This document shows positions 11,193 to 26,100 of a DNA stretch of 64,000 nucleotides, piece by piece (within the stretch, counting starts at the first letter, position 1; the number at the start of each line of letters is the position of its first letter). The notes below the pieces were generated by a model. It was given only the letters and a program-made list of their open reading frames with translations. It had not been told where the DNA came from and did not search any database. The DNA lies in assembly GCA_007844125.1 (NCBI GenBank), contig CM017561.1:63159256-63223255 (forward strand). The letters are read 5' to 3'. A program made the translations under genes and the position numbers. This DNA is from Sinonovacula constricta (lineage: Eukaryota > Mollusca > Bivalvia > Cardiida > Solecurtidae).

Positions 11193-14100
11193 GTAAGTAT
11201 TAATTCGCTTTATTTACAGATATTGATTTGATTTTCAATGCAACCAGATATTTATATAATAACAAATATTTATAGCCGTAACATTTGTTACATCATCCGG
11301 TTTATATCAGTAAGCTCTGTTACTTGGTTAAAAACTAATTTATTGGCACAATGAAAAGGTTCATTAAGCTACACGAAAATTACTTTCGAGAAAATATCAT
11401 CCCTGATTTAACTTTTTTTAAACTGTTGTTTAAATGTTCAACTGTATGGATATTTTAACTGTTGTGTTTTGCTGTTTGTCATTGTAAATGTTTTCCACTA
11501 TGTAGATTACAAAGGTTACAAACATTTAGACCGTGACTTATTGTTTACAATGGTAATTAATTTAATACTATTTAAACGAGATTCGTTCGTCATGTCAGTC
11601 ATCTATTTTTAAAACGGTTTGGATCAAACCCTAATTATTTTAATTATCTATGCCGAACGAAAATATATGGTTTATTTAAGTTGTATGTATATTGCTAATT
11701 ATGTGAAAATGTAATGGCATGTATAAAGCGAATATTATACTTTAATGTTACTAACACACATGTTTCTAAAATTTTGAAGTTTGTGTTTCTCTATACATAT
11801 TGTAAGTCAAACTTGCACTTTACCATTAAGTTTAATTTGTTTTTATAAAAATTAGAATACAGTTTCAGTAGATAGAAAATGATAACGCAAGGTTATATAT
11901 GATATTAATTCTAGCTTAAACATGTACACTTGTCGATAGGTTAATAGGTGTATAACACAGGGTTACCTTGTGCATGTATCTTTATAAAATTATGTCACCT
12001 GTATTTATGTGGTACATCTATATTATCTCACTGAACAGTGAACGGTTGATAAGCTGTCGGTTAAGTTTCTTTATATGGGCCGGTTTATCCAAACAGAGTA
12101 AGTGTAAACCATACAACGAACGGTTGTCCGACTTCACACAAATGGACACATGCTACACATTTATAATACGGTTTGTGAACACTTGACTTGTGTGTGAAGA
12201 GAAAATATCAAAATATAATAGTCGGTCTCCTGCCTAAATATCGACAGAATTGTGGGCAGACAGGCTGAAAAACTTTGTTTAAAAAAATTAAATTGGCTTC
12301 ATAGAGATATCGCCGGAAAAGAGGAAATCCTTTATTTCCAAACGTATTTTAAGGAAACTTTTAAGGATGTATATAAGCAATTACTCCCCCAATCCCCCAT
12401 TCCCAGTGTATCTTGTCGATCTTGTATCTTGTTTGTATTGTGGGGTCGATGTAAAGGTCATTGGTATTAAAATAGATTCTTTCTTTTTGTCAAAAAAGCA
12501 TTTTAAGTTTTAGATATTATATTGAGATGATGAAATAGAACTTACATTGCATTTGGATAATAAAATGATCATGTTTAATGTCAACGTTACTAAATTAGAA
12601 GTTTCGTTCTTTCAAATAACCAGATATTGGAGTACGATGTTCTTTTGATGTAGGTTCAAATATACAATTTAATTTATTCAAATATTTATTTTTACAAACT
12701 GTGTATTTGTTCTAAAAGAACATAACACTTTTTCCCTCGCCTAAACAATATGTCTCGTCATAGTTTTGTAACTTTTACATTTGATATACCTTGTCCTGTG
12801 CTTTTTCAAATTTTCTTTTTTTTTTACTTAATATATTGCAATAAAGATAGGACCTTGTCATATTTTATCCACACTAATTACAAAGTTTACGTGACACATA
12901 TGTGTATATTCATACTTATTCAAAGGCAGATATGTAAACAAATTCAGTCTCGCTTGACCTTCATTATCAAAACAACAACACTCCAAATCACAGCATTCAA
13001 CACTTGCTTGGCTAGGCACTACTTTTCACCTATCATTGATCTATTTACATTCATATTTAATCAATAACTACTTTATTAAACGGTTTTATAATCATGAATA
13101 ATTTTGATAATCTTTTACTTATTTGTATAAGTTATTCGGTCAAAAATTGTTACATGTCAATACAATACTTTACTAAAGCATTTGAATTTGAGCAGATTGA
13201 GGTTTTATTTAGGTGTAGGCAAGATATAAGAATTAACGCGGCTGCCAGTTGTACTGTTATATCAAAAGTCAGTTTGATTGTCTATTTACTATTTAAGACT
13301 TATAATTTTCCTAATGTTATTATTACACAAATAAAGACTTGTGTTTAGGTCAATATGTCGTTTTAAGGATAAAGATAATGTGATGTTTACCCTATTTAAT
13401 TACGCGTCCTTTGTGGCTTTTTTGTACAACGAGCCATCTCATTACATGTCGACCAAATGCCAGCATTAATTCTTTAGTTCTTTTCCTTGTTGTAGATTCC
13501 AATAATGTTAGCAAATTAGCATCAGACACACTGAAAAACTGTCGCTTTTTCCCAATCGCCATATTATTGTATCAATAGTGTGCGTAAAAATAACACGATC
13601 GTTAGTATTATGTTAAAGTCAAATGATATCACTTCACATTGACTCAGCACTCAACCAATCCAAACGCTTAAAATTCAAAGGGTATGTGATATAAAAATAT
13701 AGAAGTTCATAAAATCCGACCTATTATGTTTCATACATACCAATGAAAAGCAAAGTAAAAGTGAGTAAATCTTTAATTGTGAACCCAGTTGTACTAATTG
13801 TGCCTAGAAAATGGGTCGATTTTTATGCGGTTAACAGTTAGAGTGTGTTATAGACATAACTCTCCTGTATATACAACAGATACAATGGTAAAAAGGCAGA
13901 TAATAAATCTGCTTTAAGTATTAATTAGGTTTAAGTGATATCGCAATATTGACTGAGATTCACAGTGGAAAATTTTGTTTAAGTTTATTGACTTTAAGTC
14001 ACGAAAGTTACATTGAGAGGGAATATTTTTCCAACTGACATTTCTTAAAGTTAAGATGTGATGTTATAATATTTTTTCAGATTAATGGCCACGTTGTCAT

Positions 14101-17100
14101 GGAGATCACTGTATTACAATACGACAACCCTCTTGGCACTTCATACATTAAGGACAACACCGATGGAAACCGGAAGTGCTGTGACACCGGTGGAGGAAGT
14201 GACTGTGCCGGAAAAGCCGATACATGCGACGTGTACTTTTCGTTTTGCGTAGGAAGGTATTTTGAACCCTTACCATTTGTAGTTACGTGTGGGTTGTTTC
14301 TGTTTTTGAAATGTGTTACAGCAACACAGTTTTTGACATATATTGGCTATATTCAACCAGTATTTGTTGGACCAGTGCCGCCGCAAAGAAGTATAGAACT
14401 AAAGCTATATTGCATAGTACATTTGAAGACTTAAACACTACTTGCTGTTTTGGCAATTTGTGCTAGCTCAAATAGAAACTAACGGACAAGCATCGGCAGA
14501 GCTTTTAATAGATTCTGCTGTAAAAAGCGCAATTATTACATTCCTAATTTCCGTTAAGCATTATTCCGAGCCTTATGAACTGAAATCTGACAGTTTAGCC
14601 AAGCAAATTGCACTGGTGTTACTGGCGATTTTCGAAGTCCATTTATTTATCAAAAATGTCATTTATCAAATCAATGTTTGGTAAGCTTTATGATGTTTTA
14701 TAATGTTACACGGGAAGCAAGTCTTATGAAGCACCTTAGATGTATTCTAAATAGACCTGAACTGCATTGGGAGTTATGGATTGCAATTGTCATTTTATTC
14801 ATTTATCTCTTTTTCAATCGTCTACAACGAAGGACAGTATTTTTATATTTTGGCAAGTTTAAGCTTTATGTTGAAGTAACATATATTACATTTTCTGACA
14901 GTGTTAGTATAACGAATAAGTACTAAGAGCCCGTCGACTTTTTAAACCTAGCTCAAAATTGAAAAAGTCAGTATTTAAATTGGTTTGGGCGTATTTACAA
15001 TTATACCAGGTATCTATCAATTATTTACGTTCTTTTACCAAACTAAAACAACAGAAAATGTTAAATATATATAACCTGCTGCGAAACTACGAAAGGAAAT
15101 GCCAAAAACGTATTTTAATTTCATTGCTTATTTCGATCGCGAGTTACATTTGCATAAACAAACCATTCATGAAAAAATGTCTCAAGAACAAAGATTAAAC
15201 ATTTTCACTGTACACGATTTCTAAAAATGGTAAAGTGTTACTGGTGCGTATATAAAATTAGGTCACATATTCATTTTCATACAAATCAACAAATGTACGT
15301 GCTGTTTGCATTATCTTAACATTTCCCCTATGTATACGTATATGTAAATGTGTACTATGACAAGAAGAAGAAAGGTTTGCTTCTGGTGGGAATCGAACTT
15401 TCTACCCAAAATATCTACGAATAATTGATAACTGTTGTCGTGTAATTGTGAACATCCCAAAAATACACTTGTAGCGGGTACCGTGTAAGTCTCTATTGTT
15501 GGACTTTGATCGACAAAAATTTGTTTGTCTTTTCAAATCCCTGTATTTGGCGTTCCCTGTAAACGCATTTGCATTCACCGTGACAACAACAACGCCGTGA
15601 AAATGATACCACATAAACATGCACCACATACCCAAGTCGCATTATCCTGACACCGATTCTTCCCGTCGTGGAACTTCATGGAGCAACTCACGGTGTCAAT
15701 GGACCGACGCCTACCTTGTGCGCTCATAGGACCAGTGTACTTAGGTGATAATGGGGTTGTTTACTGTTGTCCTTTTCTGTTGATAGTACCCACATGTTAA
15801 TGGGGCCGTGTAACGGAACCTCTATCGACATGAGCCAGAATGTTACTATGGATGTTGACTACATTGGTCAGACAAACAATGGAGGTCTGACACGGCTGGC
15901 TACTCTACCCGATTGGCAACCGGTTTGTTTTTTCAATAATCCTTGTAAAATAATGCATCTTTTGTAATAACCAGCAACATTGACGCCTGCCTTTAAGGTA
16001 ATGTACTTCGTGATAATCAGCACTACATTGTCCTTTTTAAGGTAGGGGGCGTGACTGCAACAACAAAGTATATTAACTATAGCTTTGTCACACAACTCGT
16101 ACAATGTATGTACGAACCGTATTTTTAGAAAAAAGAAAACTTTTCGTTCGAGTTCCTTGCGAGAATCGCTGACGCGTTCGATAATTTAGGCCATTTGGAG
16201 TATTTGTGTATGGTCCCAAAAATTGTATAACTCGGATATAAGAACGTAATGAATGGAAATATAATAATTGATACAAAATTCCTTCTGCTAAATTTGGCGT
16301 GATTCACAACTTGTACGACAATCGAAACAGAATATGTTTTTGTGCGGGTGGTGTTGTTTTTTGCCATTTCTTAAAACGTATGTAAAATGTATCTGATTTT
16401 GAATGGATGCGCGCTCGCGTTCTTCACAACTTGATTTTGTTTTGGGAGTTTTATGTTAGTGGAGAACATAAATGTAGCCAAGGTCAACTATGTCGTGAAG
16501 CACTAAAAATGAAATAATAGTTCATTCAATTAATTGACACATTTTTTCAATAACTTAAAATAGTCTTATACCATCGCCAAAACTGTATTTAATTTGGACT
16601 TTTCTTACACATACATGTATTCTCCTCTGTGCCATGTAAGGCTTAACTCAAACTGATATTTTCTTTTTCCTTTCCTCTACCTTTTCGACCTTATCTTACA
16701 ACTGATTCAATTAGCCAAGTTTACCTTTAGATTTTAAACAATGATTAGGCTATGCTTCATAATGTGTTGTTATATAAACTTATTGTATATTATTTAAGAC
16801 ATAATTTGGGATGTTTTTGTTCTTCCAAACTCAGAATGTCACAACCCTTGCGGTTGATATATTGGACATTGACGAGATTAACAACAACACCAAACAACCG
16901 GTTATCATTCCTGACCAGATCGACACTTTTAACACTCCGTTGAAATTCACGCCTGCCAAAGATTACTGGTCTGCTAGAGCCCACGTGATTTCGCTGACGA
17001 ACCACGTGAGGTAAGTTATAAACAATTATTAAAGTTTTCAAGTATTCGCGCCAAAAAGCACACAGCCGGTTTATGCTGTAAATATTAAACCATAGTTTCT

Positions 17101-20100
17101 GTATTATTGGCACCACATTTGCATTTTTTAACATTTCACAGTATTAGTTTTAATATTTTTACAATTATATGTGTCTGAGGTGATTATATTCAAATCCTAG
17201 TTGTTATTTTTTCTGAAACTTATCTGACTTAGTTTATCATTTTATTGTTTGTTTGCTTTTTTACATTGTACCGACATAGTTGTGGTCAAAATGTCGTGGT
17301 CCATCTCATAATTGGCGGAGGAAGAACCACTGGACCCCGTAGATTAGCTGGAACACCTCCCCACATTTATGTTCTCGACCCGACCGGGCATTGAACCCTA
17401 AGAAGTTAATATCCGCTACTTTAACCGCTTGGGCGCCACATTATCTTTCTTATATTCTGTTCTTACGTCGACATAAGTTGACCTTTCCGGACAATGTCCT
17501 TTCGCTGATATGAGTTTTTCTGCTAAAGCTGACATCATTTTATAAAAATGTCAGACGTAAAACTGGCTTGAATACCACCTTTGGCGGCAAACGCAAAAAT
17601 AGATTCTCCGTTTGCTAAGTGCACGGTGTCATTGACTTTATTAACGATTGGGAAGTTACAGCAGCCGTTTGTGCAATAAAAAAGAAATTGCAACGTCATT
17701 TTTACATCCTTAAATCCTCATAATTTCGATGTTTTTATCAATTAACTACCAACGTCTGCAAAGAAATACACCCATTCCGGATTAAAAGAAAATACAAAAG
17801 CTTTTGGAAATGTCAACCGTTTCTGCAATAATCTGTTGTATTTCCTGTTTTATTGCGGTGCGAATGGCGATAAAGTCGAATTATTAAAGCCTTTCCTGTA
17901 CACCCATTCCAACGCTCTAAACAGTATTTTAGCCTTTATATATGAAAGTTGTCGCTTTATCAAATCAATGTATAGACAACTCATTTTTATTTTTGTTGTT
18001 AGAGTATATTCAGCTGCACTACAACATTTCTTGTACCAATTAAATGTTGACAAACCGGTCTACAACTTGCCTTCAGTATTCATAGTGGACGATAACAACT
18101 TAACAATAGCATCTGTGTGATAATTCTTACAATCTATCCTATTACATAGACGGTGACGTCACTAGTTTTCATTTTTAATTTACTATGACGCTTCACAACT
18201 ATCTGAATTGGGGGATTGTTGCTTCCGCTTTGTAAAATAGTCTCATATATAAATAATGCGTGCGTGCGTGCGTGCGTGTGTGCGTGTGTGTGTACTTGTG
18301 AGTGCCTCTAAACATGTCATAAATTACTTTTCTTGATACATTATTTGCAATCATTCATTGCTTTTATAAATCTATGGTTGTTTTTGTTTTCAAAGCATTG
18401 ACCTTGAGGTGCGTCTGTGGTGCCAGGAGGGTTACTTTGGAGAGGCCTGCCAGCATCAATGTACAGCTGACCGCTACCACGAGTGCAATGAGCAGGGCCA
18501 GCGACAAGCTGTACAATGTACTAATCCGGGTATATATAAATAAATATTTTTATTAAATGCTTACGCTTAATTCATGACAAATATGCACGTATTTAACCAT
18601 CGAATACAAAAAAAAATATTTCCACACCGAGGTTTTCCGATACGTTTCACACCCTGTTGAGAATTGTGAAAGAAGTAATGTTGTCACACTAGTCAGCTGT
18701 AACATTCGTTTTTCAACAAAATAAAAGAAAGGTAACATTACGGGAACAATTAGATTGTGAACAATTTGTCACATAGTATCCTGAAATAACAAGGATTTAT
18801 TATTTTGTGTTTATGTATATAATTTATATTATTTTATTATTTACAGGAAATAAACACTTGCTTCAAAGAGGCCGTTGTTCGATTAAATATACACGAAGGG
18901 CACAATGAAATAAAAGACAATTAGCGTGTCTTTAAAATATTCTTTAAAGCGAAAACTTGTCTTATAAGAGGATTTCTATAATGTGATTTCAGCTGAAGTA
19001 ACATACGAGTGTCTGGAATCGTAAAACGACGGTGTAACTTGATAATTATAGCAATCGAAAATGTTGTTGATTTAGCAATATATAAGTCGTAGAATTAAAA
19101 CTACGTTTTCGTATTACAAGTCCCTTCATATGTTGTTTACAATTCGTCGCGCGGTGCAATTAATTATGTGTATCAATGCGTATTTAATGAATACGTTTAT
19201 GAAATGGTCGAACAAAATAGTTCGCAAGAATATATTTTGAAGTGTTTTAATGTGTTACTGACTATTGATTTTCAGAACATTATTTACAACAAGCATAAAA
19301 AAGGGTTTTAGTACTGTGAAAGGAATACGGGCTGTTGGATTTGGGTCTACTGGATTTTGACAGTCCGGTTCTCACGCGGCGACTCGTCTAAGCCAAACTG
19401 AGCCCAATACAACAACCCGTATTATTTCAGTGCACTAACAATCTTATTATATTCGTTTACGCGCGAATATTAAATAGTATGTGTCTAAATATCCGCATTG
19501 TTTTTATCACGTTCCTTCTGCAATCAATGAAATAGCAATGTTGGTGTCAATTAGTGTTGTTTCTTTATGCAATTGTTGCTTTTACGTTTGAACAACTTGT
19601 TGTCTACAACTTCAATGAATTTGTGTACTAAATAACCTTTCTGATCTGATCGCAATAAAAAAATTATCAGGCGATTTATTACGGGTCATTACATCCGACG
19701 ATTAATAAAGTGAACTGCGTTATTTGAAATGGACCCCCTCAGTTAATTGCAACATACGTTAAGCTCTTTTAGGGTTGAAGGATGGCTCATTAACTGTTAG
19801 AGTTAGTTCTTTTCTGCATCTTTTAAGTAAAGCAATATATAATTGAAAAAAGTTAGGCACTTAACAAGTCCAAAGCGAGACACTGCCCAGTAGTAATAAT
19901 ATTGGTAGTACATGCCATTTTCAGATAAATCGTCCAGAATATATGTGTTTTTTCTTATGTGGTCGTAGTCATTATCACAAATTAACTTATAAATGCTTCC
20001 TTACGCAGATTGTTTGTTTAGGTTTCTTGGACGGTTTTCAATTGCACGTTTTTTTTATTTCTTTGAAAAGGTTAAGGATATCTAGTTTTGTTCCTGTTTA

Positions 20101-23100
20101 GAAATGTATACCTTTATTTTACATGACGTCATTACATTTACATGACAATACATAAACAATTCTTTTTAAACATTTTCCCTTAGTCGTTAATGACTCTTTA
20201 TCTGCAGACTGTTACATATACATAACACATATTATTGATAGACTGTCTCATTGAATGTACTGTTATTTTTATGTAAGTGGTATTACTTGTTCGCTGTTTA
20301 CTCCAACGCAGAAACTTTTATTATTTGTCTCAATTAAATGGCATTTGTGTACTGTTTGTATCTTGGAAAAGTGTTCAGGAAGGGTGAGGTACGAGTGCTC
20401 TGGTTTACGCAATCCATTCAGTAACTGCCGAGTTTTCTCCATTGTTACTTTGCTAACAGTTAATTTTCATCGACACTTTACCTATTTGACAATATATTGG
20501 ATTGTCTGTACGTATATCTTCTGCTAGTTTAAATGATATAAGCTGGAATGATCATAGGACCATGTCATCATCTTATATTTCTAAATTGGTGTTTTAGGAA
20601 AGAAAAGGGGGTCATCTTCGCTATGAAGATGGTACTTCAAAAAATGTTTCTAGTGTCAGTTTAAATAAATAATCTTGGGAGAAATTTAACAACCTACCTT
20701 ACGGATTTTATACATAGTGAGCCTTTAAATAAAATGCTTCAAAACTAATGTATTAGGCATAGATATTGGATCGCTTATATAAATGCTTCCAATACTCACG
20801 TATTAGGTATAGATATTGAATCGCTTATATAAATGCTTCCAATACTCACGTATTAGGTATAGATATTGAATCGCTTATATAAATGCCTAAAAACTCACGT
20901 AGAATGTAAAGATACTGGATTGCTTATATGAATGCTTCCAATACTCACGTATTAGGTATAGATATTGGATTACTTATTTAAATGCCTAAAAACTCACGTA
21001 GAAGGTATAGATATTGGATTGCTTATATAAATGCATAAAACTTACGTAGAAGGTATAGATATTGGATCGCTTATATAAATGCTTCCAATACTCACGTATT
21101 AGGTATAGATATTGAATCGCTTATATAAATGCCTAAAAACTCACATAGAATGTATAGACATTGGATTGCTTATATGAATGCTTCCGATACTCACGTATTA
21201 GGTATAGATATTGGATTGCTTATATAAATGCCTAAAAACTCACGTAGAAGGTATAGATATTGGATTGCTTATATAAGTGTTTAAAAAGAAACACCTTTAA
21301 TATAAGCATATTGTATTTGCTTGTATAATTTCCCGATTTGTTGTCTTTCAGATGTGCTAAGCCTTACATTTCTAGGGTCGCTTGAAAATAGAAACATACG
21401 GAGTGTTATTCGCCGCATCCCGCGTTTTATTGCTGATAGAGTTTGTCCACCGGATACAATGTCTGTTAACGTGACAATAGACCATGTGACACAGATGAGG
21501 TAATGTTCGCATGAATTAAACACTGTGTTTCATTATCATTAATTCATTTTATGCATTAATGCCCGTTTGTTGTTTTGACAGTCAGTACCCGAAAGGTAAC
21601 CAAAACATTAAAGTTGTTATTTGGTATTCGGTCATCATCTGCAAAATAGACAAAATATTTAGAGAAACACAACTCATACGAACATGTATCTTTAAACCAT
21701 ATTCTTTTTTACTATTTGTACCAGAAAATAGTTATGATGGAAAGACACACAACAATATGGTATGGTTTGATCATGTGCAACATAATTGAGAAATGTATTT
21801 ATTCTTGATATATATAATACAAGTATATATATTTCATATCATTTATTTCAGTATGTAATAGAAAGAACGAAATCACAACTTCTATTGATGTTCTCCTATA
21901 ATCTATTTTACAGTGGACAATCCCAGATAAATGTGGTATTTTGGGCATCATGTGACTATACGCCGGTTTCCCTCCTAAAGCTACGCGAGATGGTGTTCAC
22001 ACTAGAAAACATACAAACCAGATTGGGGTCTCCCGAGGACTTCCTTGGCTTGAGGGTTGTCACCCCATCCATTGCTATTGCTAATGATGGCAGAACATCT
22101 TCAATGGTATGATCATATGCAGAAACGTAGATCTGTGATTTGTTATAACTTAGCAATCAAGGTAAATAAATACTGCTTTGATAAAAACTCCTCACTCTAA
22201 CGAAAACAAAACTAATTAAACGTATGTTCTCTTTTAATAAACGTCTGTTCTCCCTTTATTTCAAACAGTATCTGATCGCAAGTTAGATGGCAGTGCATGT
22301 AGCTCTGCCTACCTACCTATCTACAAACCTACTTACCCACCAACCCACCCACCTATATGTACCTACCTACAGACCGACCGAATCGAACCGACCAACTAAC
22401 CTACCACCTACTTTCGAGACATGACGATAAAAGGATGCCTTGTAATTGATTGCCAATGTATATTTGTTCCGTTTGTATTATATCAGAAATCAAACATGAT
22501 TGTCATAAAAACTGACGAACAAACACTGTTTATAATTGTGATATTTCAGGAATCGGTAATCTTCATGATTAGGCTTATGCGATACAAAGGTTGTGCTGGG
22601 TGTCAGCTGAGCATCGGGACGTCGTAAGTTTGTCTACAGTCCTAATTACTTCATCTTTTTAGCAGTTACAAAGAAAGTAAATATCATATAGCAAAAACTA
22701 TACAATTGCAGAAGCTGATCATTGTTGTGTAATTAAACGTTCTTTCTTTCTTTATCCCGCCTTCATCATTAAAAGATCGGCTTTCTTTGCCGGTAATCCG
22801 ATAGTGCTGTTACTTATTTGCTATTAAGCCTATGTTAAGAGATTAACTGGACAGCTCGGAAATAATATACACTATCATATTTATACATTGTTTAAATTTG
22901 TCAAAGCATTCGATACCATTAGTGTACGAAATGCGATTCACTTCTAAGAAAACTCAAAACTTTCAAAGAAAAGAAATTTGCTGTTAACATAGATATGTTA
23001 AATACATGTAATAAGTAAATAGCCTCATAATAAATATGTTACAAAAATATTTTTGCGCTACCTTTCAGGAACCAAACGTTGTGGTCATGGGATTTCTCAA

Positions 23101-26100
23101 AACATCTAGATATGCGCGACTGTGACGGACAATTGATTGACATACAAAACAACAACGTACAAGGGCCTTTTGATTGGTCAACGGTCCTTTTGCGAATGAT
23201 GACATTTCCAGTAAGTTGACCATTTAACCGAGAAACGAAAGCTGATATTTCTAGCATATTAGCGAATGGATCTTAACTCCGGCTAAATGTTCTAATTGGT
23301 ACCAACTACCTAAGGTTGTTGTTGCTGTTGCTGCTGGTGGTGCTCCAAAAACATCCCATTTCGTGTGTTTATCTAACAAAATCAATTAATTACATGTTGG
23401 GGTTCAAACTTACAAAATAAGGATTTTAAGGTATCCATTATCTAAATTAAATTAAGATCTAGATCTAGATTACCTATGCACAGCAGGTCGAAAAGAATTG
23501 CTCCTTAACTCGACTGTGACGTCCTTAGACCATGCGATAAAGGATTAAAGGGTTATATGGCTGCCTGTCATTCATCTAGACGTCTTGAAATAAGTTCATT
23601 TACTTATTTAATTATTATGGAATACAATTGTTGATTCTTGCAGCTTCACCTATCCGCAAGTGTAACTTCAGCAGACATGCAGTCAGTCGCTAAACATAAA
23701 TTTGCAACACAAAATATTTCACTTGGACGAAACTTCTATGACGCAACACCGTACCGCTTTGACCAATCCGACGTCAATGGAACAACGTAAGTGAGGCGGT
23801 AATTTTTCATAAAAAGCTTTGAATAATAATATGTGCCATGAAATAAGCGAGAACTTTCTTGTAGAAATGACGTGTATGCTGTTCACGTACTTCGCTTTAA
23901 ACCTAATTCATTTTGACTGTATAATCGTGTACATTTAAATAAATTATTTTCGTAGGAAAGGGTGGTAAAGTAAAAAGTACAATTTAATTCTAACTCTTCA
24001 GATTGCAGCTTGAGGTGATCGCTTGGTGTGGTAATTGTTTCCATGGCAACTACTGCCATGTGGCATATCCTGTGAACAGCTGTAACCCTGGTGTACCTAA
24101 TTTAACATCGGATTGTTCAGGTATTTAAGGCAGTACTCATAATGATACAATTTTAGCTAATTTAATATGGACATTTATCTTTGTGGTATATACCTGTTAT
24201 TCGATTGCTTATTCGAGTCTATTTTATGCCATACATACAATTTTGAATATAATGCCAGCTTGTAAGCGCTGGAAAGTGTTATGTTTTTCTTTTATTTCTT
24301 TCATCATTGTATTGTTTTAGCTTTAAATAATGTGAGTTGTGCTGCTGTTTGCTGTAGAGGAAACCGTGTATTTGACCTGTGATATGGGACTTCTTTTCTT
24401 TAAATAGACTTTCGCAAGCAGTTTGCTTCATACTTATCGAAACTATTTATTTAGTATTAAACCCATATTTTAAATTGCTGTGTTTTAAAGACCTACATGG
24501 TTCGTTATGACTTCGTTGTGATATCGCTAGTTATAAACACTTTCCATTAAGTATTTTGCAGAAATTAAAGCACTTCTGAGACACCTTAATACTATTTGCC
24601 CAAAAACCGTATTGAAAACGGGAACGTGACTTTAGACGTAAAGCAAATAAGACGTTTTACACAAACCAAACCGGTTATGATATGCTGTTATTCGGGCACC
24701 AATCGGTCTTATAAAGCATGATCAAAACCGGTTTCAGTGTGAAAGTGTTTCAAATGTTTTAGGGTAAACAAACCAAACAACTTTGTAAGTATTATTAACT
24801 TTCTCCGATTCATCGATTCAATGGAAGTATAATGACATAAACATTTTGAATATATAGAAATTAACATATCAACATTTACATCTTTTTCGACTGTCATTTG
24901 TTCTATTTTTGGTGTGCGCGGTAAGAGATTACTGTCCTCTGAAAGGCATGTGACCTAGGTGGAAGCGGGCAATTTACCATCATTACGAACAAACCCGAAG
25001 GACCATTCAGAAGTCCTCGGTTAATTTACGAATCATCTCGCGGGTGTATGAAGCGACAACCCCGCGAATGTCGGCGCCTATGACGTCATCAAAACATCAA
25101 AGATAAATGTTTTTGTTACGTGCAGTAACTGTCGTACATGTATGTCTGACGAAATGTGAAATGAAAATTGATAAATGAAACTTAACATGACAAAATCCTC
25201 CTGTCAGCTACACAAACCGCTTCCGAGGGAGGGATGATGGCCTCGAGGACAGAAATACTCGAAGAGTTCCAATTGCACCACGCACCTGCAAACTTGATTT
25301 TCAAAATCATAGCTTGAAGAAGCTACCACTCAATTCCCTTTATTCTGCTGTTAGATAATGCTAGCAGTGGTTCTTTCGTGTTAAATTCGGGTTTCTGATA
25401 TAAAAAAAACACATGCGAATGCCCATTCAATGTTTATCTCTCATAAGATATTTAACGAGATTTTATGTTTTACAAAAGAGAAATGTTATCGGTCAGTGTC
25501 AAATACAGTATACGGCGACCCTATATTATCGATTGGTTGTGAAAATGCCTATAGGTTAACGTCAAGGCTTTATAAAGCTATCGTACCTTTTTTAACAGAA
25601 ACTCAGCTGCTGAAAACACTTTGCTACATTTATACTAAAGTGTTCTTTCGTTGCGTCTTCTAAAGAACTACTACATAAACAAATATAAACGTAGGAATTA
25701 TGAAAGAGTAACTAGGAAACTTTAAGCGTATGGATTGTCAAATTTCCATATTGCAGGACTGCACTAATTCGATCACAATCTCTTCAGTGCCATATTCATG
25801 GTTAAGCATTTCTTCGTATAAAAGATTTATTTTTTTCCTTTTTTAATAATCAGTAATGCAGTTGTTCTTTTTCTTTATAAAACCGAATAAAACGCTTTTG
25901 AGGACGATCGCGCAGTAACAACACGGTCATCATTACAAAAATTAATGATGTGTCTGGTTAAGATTTCGACAAACTGCACTAATTATTCAACACATTTACT
26001 GTAATATTTGCTCGGTATTCAAGGTTTGTTAAGATTTACCCAACGTTTTTCTTGCGTGCTGAAAAGATTTCTTGCACTAAAGCGGATGTGGTGACTTAGT

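Larger units (their letters stand above)
14081..18529 (+). other. Gene A cassette 1: MNNL/C2-like plus DSL-like module
   Basis: Exons 14081-14256, 15787-15922, 16835-17010 and 18396-18529 (phases 0-2, 2-0, 0-2, 2-1). The first exon has the MNNL signature of Delta/Jagged N-termini: a Cys pair, further Cys, then CDVYFSFC (Jagged-type C-D-x-Y-F-x-x-C). The last exon reads WCQEGYFGEACQHQC then HEC...QC, matching DSL spacing (C-x3-G-Y-x-G-x2-C-x3-C). Only five DSL cysteines are present; the closing G-W-x-G-x-x-C is missing before domain X starts. Introns contain a SINE-2 fragment near 15590-15745 and a SINE-3 remnant near 17318-17443. Confidence 0.75.

Noticed and set aside
14442..15198. Short ORFs in the intron after gene A exon 2
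   Set aside because: Random-looking sequence, absent from the paralogue, no coding motif.
11142..24120. Treating cassette 1 and cassette 2 of gene A as two separate genes
   Set aside because: No second signal peptide, transmembrane helix or stop is seen between them in the spliced frame, phases join cleanly (1 to 1 at 18529/21352, then 0 to 0 at 22106/22550), and gene B has the same continuous order.
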